DNA from: Laburnicola sp. R22_1
Taxonomy: Eukaryota; Ascomycota; Dothideomycetes; Pleosporales; Didymosphaeriaceae
DNA: 64,000 bases
NCBI GenBank assembly: GCA_014281115.1
Contig: JACONQ010000015.1
Span: forward strand, 434,001-498,000
Direction: 5' to 3'
Part shown: one piece after another, positions 9,568 to 19,257 of the stretch
How the letters are laid out: every line of letters starts with the position of its first letter
How positions within the stretch are numbered: the stretch's first letter is position 1
Translations under genes and position numbers: made by a program
Notes under the pieces: generated by a model
The model's database searches: none
What the model was told of the DNA's origin: nothing
Seen by the model: the letters and a program-made list of their open reading frames with translations, nothing else

Positions 9568-12500
9568 ATGGTGGGCCAGAAGGCACGTCGACCGAAGCTC
9601 CAGCAGCTTTCGCCTGCTAACATGCGTCCAGGAACCCTCGAGGACGCGTGCCAAACCTGCCCCGCGCGGGGCGAAGACGAAAGCTGCAACGGCGACGGCG
9701 ACAAACACAACCACTGCCGCTGCAGCCAAGGATGGAAGCGCTGGTAGTAGTGCTGCGCAGCAAGAGGGTAAACGCGCGCTGGTAGAAGACGGCATGCATG
9801 GACCTGGGGCTGCACCTACTGACGCGGCCGACAAAGCGCGCCGCCAGAAAGCGCCGCTCAACAGCAGCGCGAAAGATGAGTTCGCTGCCTTGCTCGAACC
9901 GTTCTACTATGGCAAAGCCCTCTCCGATCCCATCGACACCGCACGCGACAAGTGGAATTTGCTGCCGGCGTTCTTGAAGGTCAAGGGGTTGGTGAAGCAG
10001 CACGTTGACTCGTACAACCACTTCGTGGATGTGGATCTCAAGAAGATACTCCAAGCCAACCGATATGTGCGCAGCGACTTCGACCAAAAGTTTCTGCTCG
10101 AGTACAAGGATATCAGGGTGCTGGCGCCTAATCGTTCCGAAGACGACGACATCACTGGGAACTACAAGAGTACAATCACGCCGAATGAGTGTCGACTGCG
10201 AGACATGACGTATGCTGCCCCCATCGTCGTCGATATCGTCTACACGAGAGGCGCCAACCGAGTCCGGAGGAACGGTGTGAAGATCGGGAGGATGCCAATC
10301 ATGCTGAAGAGCAATAAGTGTGTGCTTGCGGGGAAGAATGACAAGGAGATGGCTGTTCTGGAGGAGTGTCCGCTTGATCCTGGAGGTTACTTCATTACCA
10401 GAGGACAAGAGAAGGTCATCCTCGTCCAGGAGCAGCTAAACAAGAACCGTGTCATCGTGGAAAGCGCAAAGGGCATCATACAGGCTAGCGTTACGAGTTC
10501 GACCAACGAGCGAAAAACGAAAACCTACGTCTTACAGAAGAAAGGTCTTCTATATCTACGCCACAACACTCTTTCTGAGGAGATACCAATCGTCATCGTC
10601 ATGAAAGCGCTAGGGATCCTCTCAGATGAAGAGATTATGGTCCTGGTTTGCGGCGAAGACATGGCGTATCAGGACAAGTTTGTTGCCAACTTCGAGCCTT
10701 GCATGCAATATAAGATATTCACCCAGGAAGCGGCGCTGGAACACATTGGCCATCGCGTAAAATTGACGAAGAACCGCTTTGGTCGCTCACGAAACTACCA
10801 TCTCGAGGCCATGGAGAACATGGCGAATGTGATCCTGCCTCATGTGCATGTAGAAGGGACGAACTACCGAACAAAAGCTTTATATGTCGCTTTAATGGCA
10901 CGCAGGGTTATCATGACCGAAGTGGATCCTACTCTCGTGGATGATCGAGATTACGTGGGCAACAAGCGTCTCGAGCTTTCTGGTCAGATGCTGTCTCTTC
11001 TCTTCGAAGATCACTTCAAGCGCTTCAACCACGACTTCAAGTTGAGCATCGACAAGGTGCTCAAGAAGCAGAATCGTGCTCAAGAGTTCGACGCCTTTTC
11101 GCACTTCAGCGTTCACAAAAACCATATCACATTAGGCATTGAACGTGCCATCGCCACCGGGAATTGGAGTCTCAAACGATTCAAAATGGAACGGGCGGGC
11201 GTCACGCACGTGTTGAGCCGGCTCAGTTATATTGCAGCGCTCGGTATGATGACGCGCATATCTAGTCAATTTGAGAAGACGAGAAAGGTGTCGGGTCCTC
11301 GTGCGCTACAACCGTCACAATTCGGCCTTCTATGTACATCAGATACACCAGAGGGAGAGGCTTGTGGTCTAGTCAAGAATTTGGCTCTGATGACCCATAT
11401 CACCACCGAAGACGAGGAGGATCCGGTGCGTAAGATCATATTCCTTCTGGGGGCCGAGGATATCTGCATGCAAACTGGACAAGAAATACGTACAGATGGT
11501 ATCTACTCTGTGTGTCTCAACGGTACACCGATTGCCGTGTGCAATAGTCCAAAGCGGTTCCTTGTCGATTTCCGGAAGCTCAGACGCATGGGTCGTATAT
11601 CCGAGTTCACAAGCATCAACATCAATCACGATTTCTGCGAGGTGCACATCGCCACTGACGAAGGTCGCATCTGTCGACCGCTAATCATAGTTGAAAACGG
11701 CCGTTCGAGGGTTACAGCACGGTACCTGAAGGCGCTGCGAAAGGGCACCATGGAGTTTGAGGATTTTCTAACGAGAGGATTAGTGGAGTACTTGGACTGC
11801 AACGAAGAAAATGATACTAACATTGCGCTCAGCGAGAAAGACATCGGCCAGTTCACGACTCATCTGGAAATCGAGCCTTTTACCATCCTGGGCGCCGTTG
11901 CCGGTCTCATTCCATACCCTCACCACAACCAATCGCCCCGTAACACATATCAATGTGCTATGGGTAAACAAGCCATAGGAGCTATCGCGTACAACCAGTT
12001 CACCAGGATAGACACGATTCTATATCTCATGGTGTATCCCCAACAACCCATGGTGAAAACACGGACTATCGAGCTCACTCATTACGATAAGCTTCCGGCT
12101 GGGCAGAACGCCACCGTCGCAGTCATGTCCTACTCTGGTTACGACATTGAGGACGCGCTCGTTCTCAACAAAGCCTCATGTGACCGCGGTTTTGGACGTT
12201 GTCAGGTATTCAAGAAGGTCGTCACACCACTGAAGGCCTATGCGAACGGACAGGAGGATACGATCGACGAAATCACAGCCATGACACCAGAAGGCCTCAA
12301 GAATCCTAAGTATGCAGCAATTGGTAAAGATGGCGTTGCGCAGGTGGGAGCTCGCTTGTCCCAAGGTGAAACTTGGATGATGAAATCCGTGCCAATGGAT
12401 ACCACGACCAATGCCCGGAGCATCGGCCACAAGACTCAGCCGTTAAACTATAAGCTTCCAGATTATTCATATATCGACAAAGTCTGCTGTACTGAAAACG

Positions 12501-13303
12501 AGGCGGGTACCAATCTCATCAAGGTTCTTTTCCGCCAAACGCGCCGCCCAGAACTCGGCGACAAATTCTCCTCTCGCCACGGACAGAAAGGTGTCTGTGG
12601 TCTCATCTCACCTCAAGAAGACATGCCCTTTAACGACGAAGGCATCTGCCCGGACATTATTATGAACCCGCATGGTTTTCCTTCGCGTATGACGGTCGGC
12701 AAAATGATGGAGCTGCTCTCCGGCAAAGCCGGCGTCCTGAACGGCACTCTGGAGTACGGCACCGCCTTCGGTGGCTCCAAGGTCGTCGATATGGCGGACA
12801 TCCTCGTCTCACACGGCTTCTCGTACACCGGCAAAGACTATCTTACGTCTGGCATCACTGGCGAAGCCCTCCAATTCTATGTCTTTTTCGGACCCATCTA
12901 CTATCAGAAACTCAAGCACATGGTACAAGACAAAATGCACAGTCGCGCACGTGGACCGCGCGCCATCCTCACCCGTCAACCGACCGAGGGTCGGGCCAGG
13001 GACGGCGGTCTCCGTCTCGGTGAGATGGAGCGTGATTGTCTGATTGCGTATGGCGCTTCGCAGCTCTTGCTTGAGCGGCTGATGATCTCGTCGGACGCGC
13101 ATAATGTGGATGTGTGCGAGAAGTGCGGGCAGATGGGGGCGTCGGGGTACTGCAGGATTTGCGAGTCTGAGAAGGGGGTGCGCAGGATCACGATGCCGTA
13201 TGCGGCCAAGTTGCTGATTCAGGAACTGGGGGCTATGAATGTCAAGGTTACGATTGGGTTGGAGGATGAGTTTGGGAAGGGGGGATATGATTATGGTGTG
13301 TAA
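9568..13303 (+). CDS. RPC2: DNA-directed RNA polymerase III subunit RPC2 (second-largest subunit)
   Basis: This is the catalytic-cleft subunit of Pol III, which transcribes tRNA and 5S genes in the nucleus. Visible: the N-terminal protrusion/lobe starting near [40 protein letters not shown]; the central [20 protein letters not shown]; the active-site motif [35 protein letters not shown] (hybrid-binding); and the C-terminal zinc-binding [18 protein letters not shown]. The body is one uninterrupted frame to 13303. The start is uncertain. I favour ATG 9568 followed directly by a 61-nt intron (9571-9631, branch point GCTAAC, acceptor CCAG), giving about 1,224 residues. The first Met in frame downstream of that acceptor, at 9794, would give 1,169 residues, close to the usual 1,130-1,170. 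The Ala/Thr-rich N-terminus is not conserved and cannot decide. Confidence 0.95.
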
Positions 13304-13655
13304 GTGTGTGGGGGTTTGGGGGTTTTAGGATGCGGGTAGTAAGGCTTGCGTGGTGAGGCGGATCCTGGAAATTGTGCATAAACAGAAGGGGGAAGGATTT
13401 TAGGTGCATAGCGTTGGCGATATTGGGTTGGGATGTGGGCATTTATGGGCGCTTGGCGTACCGGGTTGTTCCTCGCTCGAATGATCGGCTAGGGAAGTTT
13501 CTCTTCACGGTCAAGAGTATGTATGATATTAAATGATGCGACTTTCCACGCCATTCGGTGCGCCATATGTATAATTTTGGTGGAGTCCAGACGAACTTGA
13601 ATGGGGTATCAACAGACATGAAAATGAAAGAAAAGACCTCCTTCCCTGAAAGGAA
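13304..13655. other. Intergenic spacer between RPC2 and the dehydrogenase pseudogene
   Basis: Convergent 3' flanks; nothing recognised beyond G-rich sequence shortly after the RPC2 stop. Confidence 0.5.
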
Positions 13656-14399
13656 CTATTGCCATGATATGATGTGCCTAAGCGGACGGACAGAAACCAA
13701 AGACGCTATTTCTTCGCCATGCGGTCTAAACCAGACCCCCTGGACATCATTATATCCTGCAGATAGTAAGTCAAGAACGAAGAGCGTATGCAGCATACAA
13801 GGGATCGATCGTCTCACAAGTACAGACAAGGGCGCGAGTTTAGTGACCCAGTACATCATCGAGGCCATCTGTCCCCTCCACAGCTTCCCCTTCGCACCGC
13901 CGAGAACATCACCCACCACCTTTTTAGCCAACATTTCGGTGGACATGCGCGGGTGCCCATCTTCCCCTTTAGCCAGGGCCGTCATCTCCTTCTCAGCAGG
14001 CTTGACTGGCCATGTGTCAGCAAGCTCTGGGACGCTGCCGTTGGCCATGATGTTGCTGGCGACCGCACCCGTGACGAAGAAAATGACACGCACGCCTAGA
14101 GGGGCCAATTCCAGACGCATGGTCTCGCTCACCACCTCCGCCGCAGCTTTGGACGCGCCGTAAAGCCCCATCCAAGGGGGTATGCACGTGGCCTGAGATG
14201 GAGCAGACGTTGACGATGGTGCCCCGGGCGGCTGTGAGGAGCGGGCTGTTGCGAAGATATGCAGGCCGCGTTGGTGGAATTGGAGGGCTAGTGATGAGCC
14301 GATTCCGCCGGCACTGCAGCCTGTGATGAGGACTGTCTTGGGTGGGGGGACATGTTGGGGGCGGGAGAGGCGGAGGGTAAATGCGAATGAAGAGCACAT
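13656..14399 (-). pseudogene. Short-chain dehydrogenase/reductase (AYR1-like) with central deletion and frameshifts
   Basis: A 247-codon frame remains open, but the protein is broken. It begins with the cofactor-binding strand TVLITGCSAGGIGSSLAL...GLHIFATAR, then jumps to about 20 unrelated residues, then resumes at WMGLYGASKAAAEVVSETMR (the Tyr-x3-Lys active site) and RLELAPLGVRVIF. The stretch between is readable in another frame as LLTAARGTIVNVCSISGHVH, the family strand carrying the catalytic Ser. So about 75-80 residues (with the NNAG-type motif) are deleted, and at least two frameshifts flank the remaining piece. The natural start region (near KTVLITG) also looks one base out of frame with the nearest ATG. 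The intact family uses NADP(H); fungal relatives are called 1-acyldihydroxyacetone-phosphate reductases. An ORF caller would report this as a normal gene; I judge it non-functional. Confidence 0.75.
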
Positions 14400-14642
14400 T
14401 CGGACGGAAGGTCACACAGATATAGGAGACTGGTGCATGGTGGTGAATACAATCAACTAGAGGGTACGGGTCAATAGCGTAAATCCTATCCAAGGGGGTT
14501 TACTTCTTGTAAAAGACCATGGAAGGGCTTTGCGATCTATCCTCTGGTTGTAGTGCTCACTCGGGACTGCCACCAGCAGCAAGCGAGGTAGGGGCGGGCC
14601 TTTGAGTTCACCCGCCCCGCCTTGGCAAACGGTCTGGTGCAT

Positions 14643-14805
14643 CTAATTAACTACCTAGAGGTAGAATAACAAAGGCTTTTATTTTAAATAATATGTGGCG
14701 TTGAATTAACTACCTAGGGGTAGAACAATAAAGGCTTTTATCTTAAATAATATAATAAAAAAAGCAGAGCCCCTGCTTAAGAAATAAAAAGAGCGTTTAA
14801 AAGTT
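14643..14805 (+). repeat. Small dispersed repeat M1 (~110 bp), one copy plus a partial copy
   Basis: A partial copy (14643-14691, AATTAACTACCTAGAGGTAG...) abuts a fuller copy (14692-14805) that runs GTGGCGTTGAATTAACTACC, a GTAGAAC...AAGGCTTTTATC segment, GCAGAGCCCCTGC and GAGCGT. The same order of motifs occurs at 48130-48236 (- strand) and, split in two, at 46562-46586 plus 49853-49945. No reading frame. The ends are not clearly inverted, so the class (MITE or SINE-like) is open. Confidence 0.7.
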
Positions 14806-14907
14806 ATATTAGTTTGAACTTTCCAATTTTTCTTAATTTCCTTAGTAAAAAGCTGTGTATTATGTGAATCTATGCATTACACGGAACGTATACGTTATAT
14901 GCTCAGT

Positions 14908-15298
14908 CATGGGTGTAGCAAACACTGTAGTGTTTCAAACACTTCGGCTCCCCGCTGTGGTCGATCCCGATCGCGCCCTTTTCTTTTTACGTACTTTGGT
15001 TGTTGAACCTTTGTTGTCCACGAGTGCTGTCAAGTCTCATGATCTGTAATAGCTTAGGTCTGACTATAAACGGATACGAATGAACAAATGAAAATAGTGT
15101 TTCAACAGCCACATCTAGCGACGCCAGCAACTCAAATCTCTAGCGACTGGCGGCTGTGCTAGCTCTAGGGATCCACATCTCTTTCGACAGCCACAGCCAC
15201 TGTGGAGCGCTGGTGAAGTGGTTGCTGGCGATGGTTAATGAATCTGGTTCTTGAGATACTACAGTGTTGAGACATGCAGTGTCGCACTACACCCACAT
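14908..15298. mobile_element. Possible non-autonomous element with ~35-bp imperfect inverted ends
   Basis: The left end reads CATGGGTGTAGCAAACACTG and the reverse complement of the right end reads CATGTGGGTGTAGTGCGACA followed by CTGCATGTCTCAACACT. About 80% match by eye over ~35 bases, allowing small gaps. The ~390-bp interior has no reading frame. No clear target duplication was found. Confidence 0.35.
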
Positions 15299-15432
15299 GT
15301 ACATGTTGGATTTCCCCAGTCCGCTGCAGAATAATGAGCATAAACATCATTTACCTTAGCAGACGTTATGGCAACACCTATAGTATTCAACAGGTGTTTG
15401 TCAGTACCGCAATATTCAACAAAAAGCACAGG

Positions 15433-15600
15433 TACTGGGAGTGGGTGGGTACTAGGAGCTAGTGGATACTAGGAATCTGCAGGTACCAGGACCCACAGTT
15501 ACTAGGAACTTGCAGGTACCAGGAACCCGTAGTCACCAAGAATCTGCAGGCACCAGGAACTTACAGGTACTAGGAACTGCCCAATATTAGGAACCAATAG
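15433..15600 (+). repeat. 17-bp minisatellite, about 10 degenerate units
   Basis: Ten head-to-tail units of 16-17 bases with consensus TACYAGGAAYYTGCAGG, each with its own substitutions. The array begins at GGTACTGGGAGTGGG and ends at GGAACCAATAG. No frame across it looks coding. Confidence 0.85.
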
Positions 15601-16148
15601 TATCCTTGATCGATGTCGCAGTCTATAGTAATTACCGTAGATTGCATACATACCTTATGACGGACGTTGTAACCGCAGTTAGAATCCCTGTTTCCCTCGC
15701 ACGGCCTATCAAATGAAGTTAATACACCACCTCTAGCCCTATATTTAGCAAAAGGGGACACTCTAATCAGTTAAATAGGGATTCTAAATGCGGTTACATC
15801 TATTATATGCAAGAGTCTACGGTAAATATATGACTTGGAAAAGGTATGATTGCTCCAACTGCCCGAACCGGCGATGACAATACCGTCACCGAGCGAGGCC
15901 ATGCGCTTAGGGTTATGTCTGGGGCGGCGCCTTCACCTTCAGCCCCCAAAACCGATTAGCGCGCTCAAGTACCGTCTGGCTCGCAGGAAAAGGGCATGGC
16001 GGCGTCGACAAGCTCACATATGTGCGCGTAAAGAACACTGTTCAATGCGAAAATAAGCCCGTGAAGCTTCCTACTGAACGGAATACCATGCGTCAAGCTG
16101 TCCAATGTTGTGTTCAAAATGAGCTGCCCCAACTCCAGCCGGCGTGAT

Positions 16149-16725
16149 TCAACTGCCTTCCAACTTCTTCAGATCATGCACTATCTCGGTAGCACAATGA
16201 TAGCTCGCTTCCCAACACTCCCGCACAACATCGCCACCTTGAAGCCGCTCCAAGGGAGGGAACTCGCCTTCTTGAAACCGTCTGTTGATTTCAGCCTCGT
16301 CATCTGCAGTGTCCAGCTCGGGGAAGGGCGACTGTCCCGTCACTATATAGTAAAGCGCCGTTCCGAATGCAAACATGTCGGATTTCCGATCGCAGTGTTG
16401 TCGATCCGGTCGCGGCATGGAAGATATGACACTTTCGGCTGCCCCGCCATTGAGAAGAACAGCCCCATCAGGGCCGAGAAGTCGTCCTTGAAAGTCGCAA
16501 AGCTTGATCGCACCGTCGTTGTCAACAAGCAGATTACGTACGCTGAAATCGCAATAAAGGACGTTCTTGTTATAGAGGTAAGCAAGACCTTCTGCTGCCT
16601 GTACTGCCTATCTCAGTCTCTGACTCGGTGGTGTAGGAAACGCGTAGATATCTTTCCACTGACCCGTTTGGCAAGTATTTGAGCAGCACACCGTCTTCGT
16701 GTGCGCCTATAAACTAAATAATTTG
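16149..16725 (-). pseudogene. Protein kinase-like pseudogene, 5' truncated, frameshifted, RIP-type stop
   Basis: Reading the - strand, fragments in different frames line up as one kinase domain: FIGAHEDGVLLKYLPNGSVE (hinge region), then YAFPTPPSQRLR, then a stop, AEGLAYLYNKNVLYCDFSVR (catalytic loop), LLVDNDGAIKLCDFQGRLLG (DFG position reads DFQG), MPRPDRQHCDRKSDMFAFGT and LYYIVTGQSPFPELD to the stop at 16149. A frame change occurs between the first two fragments (near 16640-16655), and TAG at 16608-16610 stands where Trp is expected (TGG to TAG, a CpA-to-TpA change on the + strand, the canonical RIP mutation). The N-lobe is missing: homology stops near 16725, where TA-rich DNA begins. The unusual catalytic-loop Cys-Asp-Phe and DFQ resemble expanded fungal kinase-like families. 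Certainly non-functional here. Confidence 0.8.
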
Positions 16726-16998
16726 TGGATGCGGGCCCAATATTTGAAGGACCTAATATTTAACTTAAAGCCCTTTTACTACAGATTCTCTGCATTTTCT
16801 GCGGAACGCTAGGCCTCTTGGCGGGTAGCTATCCTTCTCTCTTAGAGGCACAAGCGGAAATTTTAGGACAGTGTGCTTATTACACAGGCCGATGTAATTA
16901 CTAGCCCCAGCCATAATAAAGGATTAGACTCCCTTTGGATACCAGGGGCGGAACTCGTAGTAATCCATAGTAAAGAAGTGATGTCGCTGCGAGGAATA
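16726..16998. other. TA-rich spacer between kinase pseudogene and transposon
   Basis: About 270 bases of TA-enriched sequence (ATATTTGAAGGACCTAATAT and similar) ending at the TA target site 16997-16998. No feature was recognised. Confidence 0.5.
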
Positions 16999-17040
16999 CC
17001 GTGGGTCACCACCTGGTGCACGGCCCCACCTGGTGCACGG
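16999..17040 (+). repeat. Left terminal inverted repeat of the Fot1-like element
   Basis: 42 bases, two mismatches to the right end; holds the tandem 13-mer sub-repeat ACCTGGTGCACGG twice. Confidence 0.93.
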
Positions 17041-17271
17041 TTTCCAGATGCCCACACCCACAACTTTTGCAGCTGTAGAGTCGCATATATATTGTATTAT
17101 CGCGAGATTTTTTAGTGGAGGGCTTTTAAGGACCTATTTGATTGATTGGTAACGATAAACTACGTGCGATACCTCTGTGGGAGGCGTACTTTGCGGGTGC
17201 GCGTGGCAGGGCCGGGTGTAGGCACCACATCAACTACAGATGATATATCCACACCAACATCCTCTGTCTCC

Positions 17272-19032
17272 TCAGCGACTTGAGGAGGTGGTGCAAAGGC
17301 CTTTGACGGCGTCTATTACCCTTTTTGGAGAATTGTATATCTTGTTGGAGTTGCTTTTGGCTTCGCGCGCGATCCTAGCTTCTTCGCGCTGCACGGCCTT
17401 CTCGCGCTGTTCTTGAAGGCGTATTTCTTTGGCCACCTCTCTCATGCGCTGCCTCTCTTCAAGCATGGTAGCCTTCTCCTGCTTCTGCTGCTCCCTACGC
17501 TTGATCTCCTCGGACTTCTGTTGTTGTAGTAGCTGCTCGTTGGCATCCTTTTGTGCTTGGCGATCGCGGGCGTCCTTGACTTTGGATGGCGACCAGAATA
17601 TAGCTCCACCATTATACTCCTGCGGTGCCTTAAGTAATAGAGGCCTGCCACGTTGACGGCGCTTCTTCTCATTGACAAAGGCCCCTCTGAGTCGCTCGTT
17701 TTCATGCTGGAGGAGCTGTTTTTGTACAGCCATCACGTGAATCGTCTGGCTTAGCTGTTGGGAGCGTCGATCGTAGATATCCTCCACTACCTGGCGCAGT
17801 AATCGCTCAATCTTTCTCCAATCTGAAGCGCTGAGTACGGAAGTAGTACTATCGCTTGATGAGGGCCTCTCAGTCTCCTCTATTTTAAACTTCTTAAGTA
17901 TAGCCTCTGGGTCTAACGGCGAAAGCCCTGTGACTTGAAAAGCCGTTAAGATCGTCTTTTCCTTAAACGTTGTATGCCAGGCCTTATAGAACAAGCGGAA
18001 GAAGTCTCTTTTTGTAATCGCGGAGATGCCCTGGCAGCTATACATGAACTTGGAGAGCTCGTTTGAGTAGGCAGTTGATAGAGGCTTGAAAAGGCAGACG
18101 TCGAGCGGCTGCAAGGTGTGGGTAGCGTGGGGAGGATAGATGGCCAGAAGAATCCGATTGTCGTCGCAAAACTTGATAAACTCCATCGATATATGTGAGC
18201 CATGGCCGTCAAGGATGAGTAGACGATATGATCGTCTTGCCTTTGCTTTTGTTTCGCGATTGAACACCTGTTCAAGCCATGCGAGCCCTAGCTTGTTGTT
18301 GGTCCATCCACTGGGCGATGAGGCGAAGAAGGTTTTGTGCTCTGCAGGGTCGAAATCTTGAAGCCATGAGTCTTGTATCTTGCCAGAAACAGCCTGATAA
18401 ATCAGCGCAGGCGTGAGATAGCTGCCGTCGGCGCAAATACAGGCTATCGTAGTTATCCACTCCCTGTTGCCGTCCTGGAGTGCTTGTTTCACGCCTCCGT
18501 GATCATATCGATGGCGGGAGAACACGCGCTTCATTTTTGACAGCACACCAATCAAGAAGCCCTTCTCATCCATATTGTAGATATTGCGAGCCTCGATATC
18601 GTACTGAGTTATCTTCTGGTCTAGGAGCTTAAAATATAGGGCGTATTTGAAGGCAGAGTCAGCTCTGTGGCGTGTGGAATCGATGCCGGATGCCCATCGA
18701 GATACAAGCTCAATGTGATGCCGCGCAATAAAGCGATCAACCCAGTTTTTTCCTGGCTCTTTTCCTGCTATTTCTGCTGCGAAATTCCGTATCATCTCCC
18801 TTGTAGGTGGTAGCCCTCGTACACAGAGCTTATCAATATATTGTACGAGCTCAGTTTCCTGTGTAGAGTTGAGAAGGCGCATATTATCGACTTTCTCCGC
18901 ATAGCTGCCGATAACCCCGCGGTGACGCTTCGACAGCAACGTTCGATCAACACCGTACTTTTTCGCAGTCTGAGTATAATTAGGCTTCTCTCCAAGCTTC
19001 AGCGATTTTAACGACTCTAGGGCAGCCTCCAT
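17272..19032 (-). CDS. Fot1/pogo-family transposase (HTH + CENP-B-like + DDE_1)
   Basis: 586 residues from Met at 19032 (MEAALESLKS). An upstream in-frame Met at 19191 lies outside the inverted repeat, so it cannot be the element's own start. Order of parts: psq-type helix-turn-helix around residues 15-45 (YTQTAKKYGVDRTLLSKRHR); a CENP-B/Tc5-type DNA-binding domain around 55-125 (LPPTREMIRNFAAEIAG, NWVDRFIARHH); and the catalytic DDE_1 domain with Asp155 (NIYNMDEKGF), Asp275 (RLLILDGHGSH) and Asp311 (HTLQPLDVCLF), the DD35D spacing. A long Lys/Arg/Gln/Glu-rich helix fills the C-terminus. No stop or frameshift interrupts it, and all three acidic residues are present, so it may still be active. 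Confidence 0.95.
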   Translation of the reverse strand: MEAALESLKSLKLGEKPNYTQTAKKYGVDRTLLSKRHRGVIGSYAEKVDNMRLLNSTQETELVQYIDKLCVRGLPPTREMIRNFAAEIAGKEPGKNWVDRFIARHHIELVSRWASGIDSTRHRADSAFKYALYFKLLDQKITQYDIEARNIYNMDEKGFLIGVLSKMKRVFSRHRYDHGGVKQALQDGNREWITTIACICADGSYLTPALIYQAVSGKIQDSWLQDFDPAEHKTFFASSPSGWTNNKLGLAWLEQVFNRETKAKARRSYRLLILDGHGSHISMEFIKFCDDNRILLAIYPPHATHTLQPLDVCLFKPLSTAYSNELSKFMYSCQGISAITKRDFFRLFYKAWHTTFKEKTILTAFQVTGLSPLDPEAILKKFKIEETERPSSSDSTTSVLSASDWRKIERLLRQVVEDIYDRRSQQLSQTIHVMAVQKQLLQHENERLRGAFVNEKKRRQRGRPLLLKAPQEYNGGAIFWSPSKVKDARDRQAQKDANEQLLQQQKSEEIKRREQQKQEKATMLEERQRMREVAKEIRLQEQREKAVQREEARIAREAKSNSNKIYNSPKRVIDAVKGLCTTSSSR

Positions 19033-19088
19033 TGGGTGTATATTGGTGGTGTAAAGCGATTCTGAAAGTGCGGGAGATTTGGTGTTGG

Positions 19089-19130
19089 CCGTGCACGAGG
19101 TGGGGCCGTGCACGAGGTGGTGACCCACGG
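19089..19130 (-). repeat. Right terminal inverted repeat of the Fot1-like element
   Basis: 42 bases, inverse of 16999-17040 with two substitutions (GGTGCACGG versus CGTGCACGG in each sub-repeat); followed by TA. Confidence 0.93.
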
Positions 19131-19257
19131 TAAGGCTCACAACGCCTCCTAGCGCCTCGGCCACCCCCCATAATTGGCCCACCACATCCACACTGCTCTT
19201 TTAGACCAACCTTTCAACCACCCCATCCCTCCGCCTACAAGTTCCAATACCCGCAAA

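Larger units (their letters stand above)
14400..16148. other. Repeat-rich spacer without genes
   Basis: About 1.75 kb of decayed DNA. It holds a ~110-bp small repeat with a partial tandem copy (14643-14805), a possible inverted-repeat element (14908-15298) and a 17-bp minisatellite (15433-15600), each listed separately. Nothing with coding support was found. Confidence 0.6.
16999..19130 (-). mobile_element. Complete Fot1/pogo-type DNA transposon (2,132 bp)
   Basis: Bounded by 42-bp terminal inverted repeats (16999-17040 and 19089-19130) that differ at two positions, and flanked on both sides by the dinucleotide TA (16997-16998, 19131-19132), the target duplication of the Tc1/mariner/pogo superfamily. 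The ends start CCGTGGGTCACCACCT. Each end holds two direct copies of the 13-mer ACCTSGTGCACGG, a likely transposase-binding site. The interior has one intact transposase gene on the - strand. Base composition shows no TA shift, so the copy looks recent and un-RIPped. It lies 126 bases upstream of the TRM9 start codon. Confidence 0.93.

Noticed and set aside
19033..19191. Upstream extension of the transposase frame beyond the inverted repeat
   Set aside because: It would start outside the element; the start at 19032 lies inside it and begins a plausible domain.
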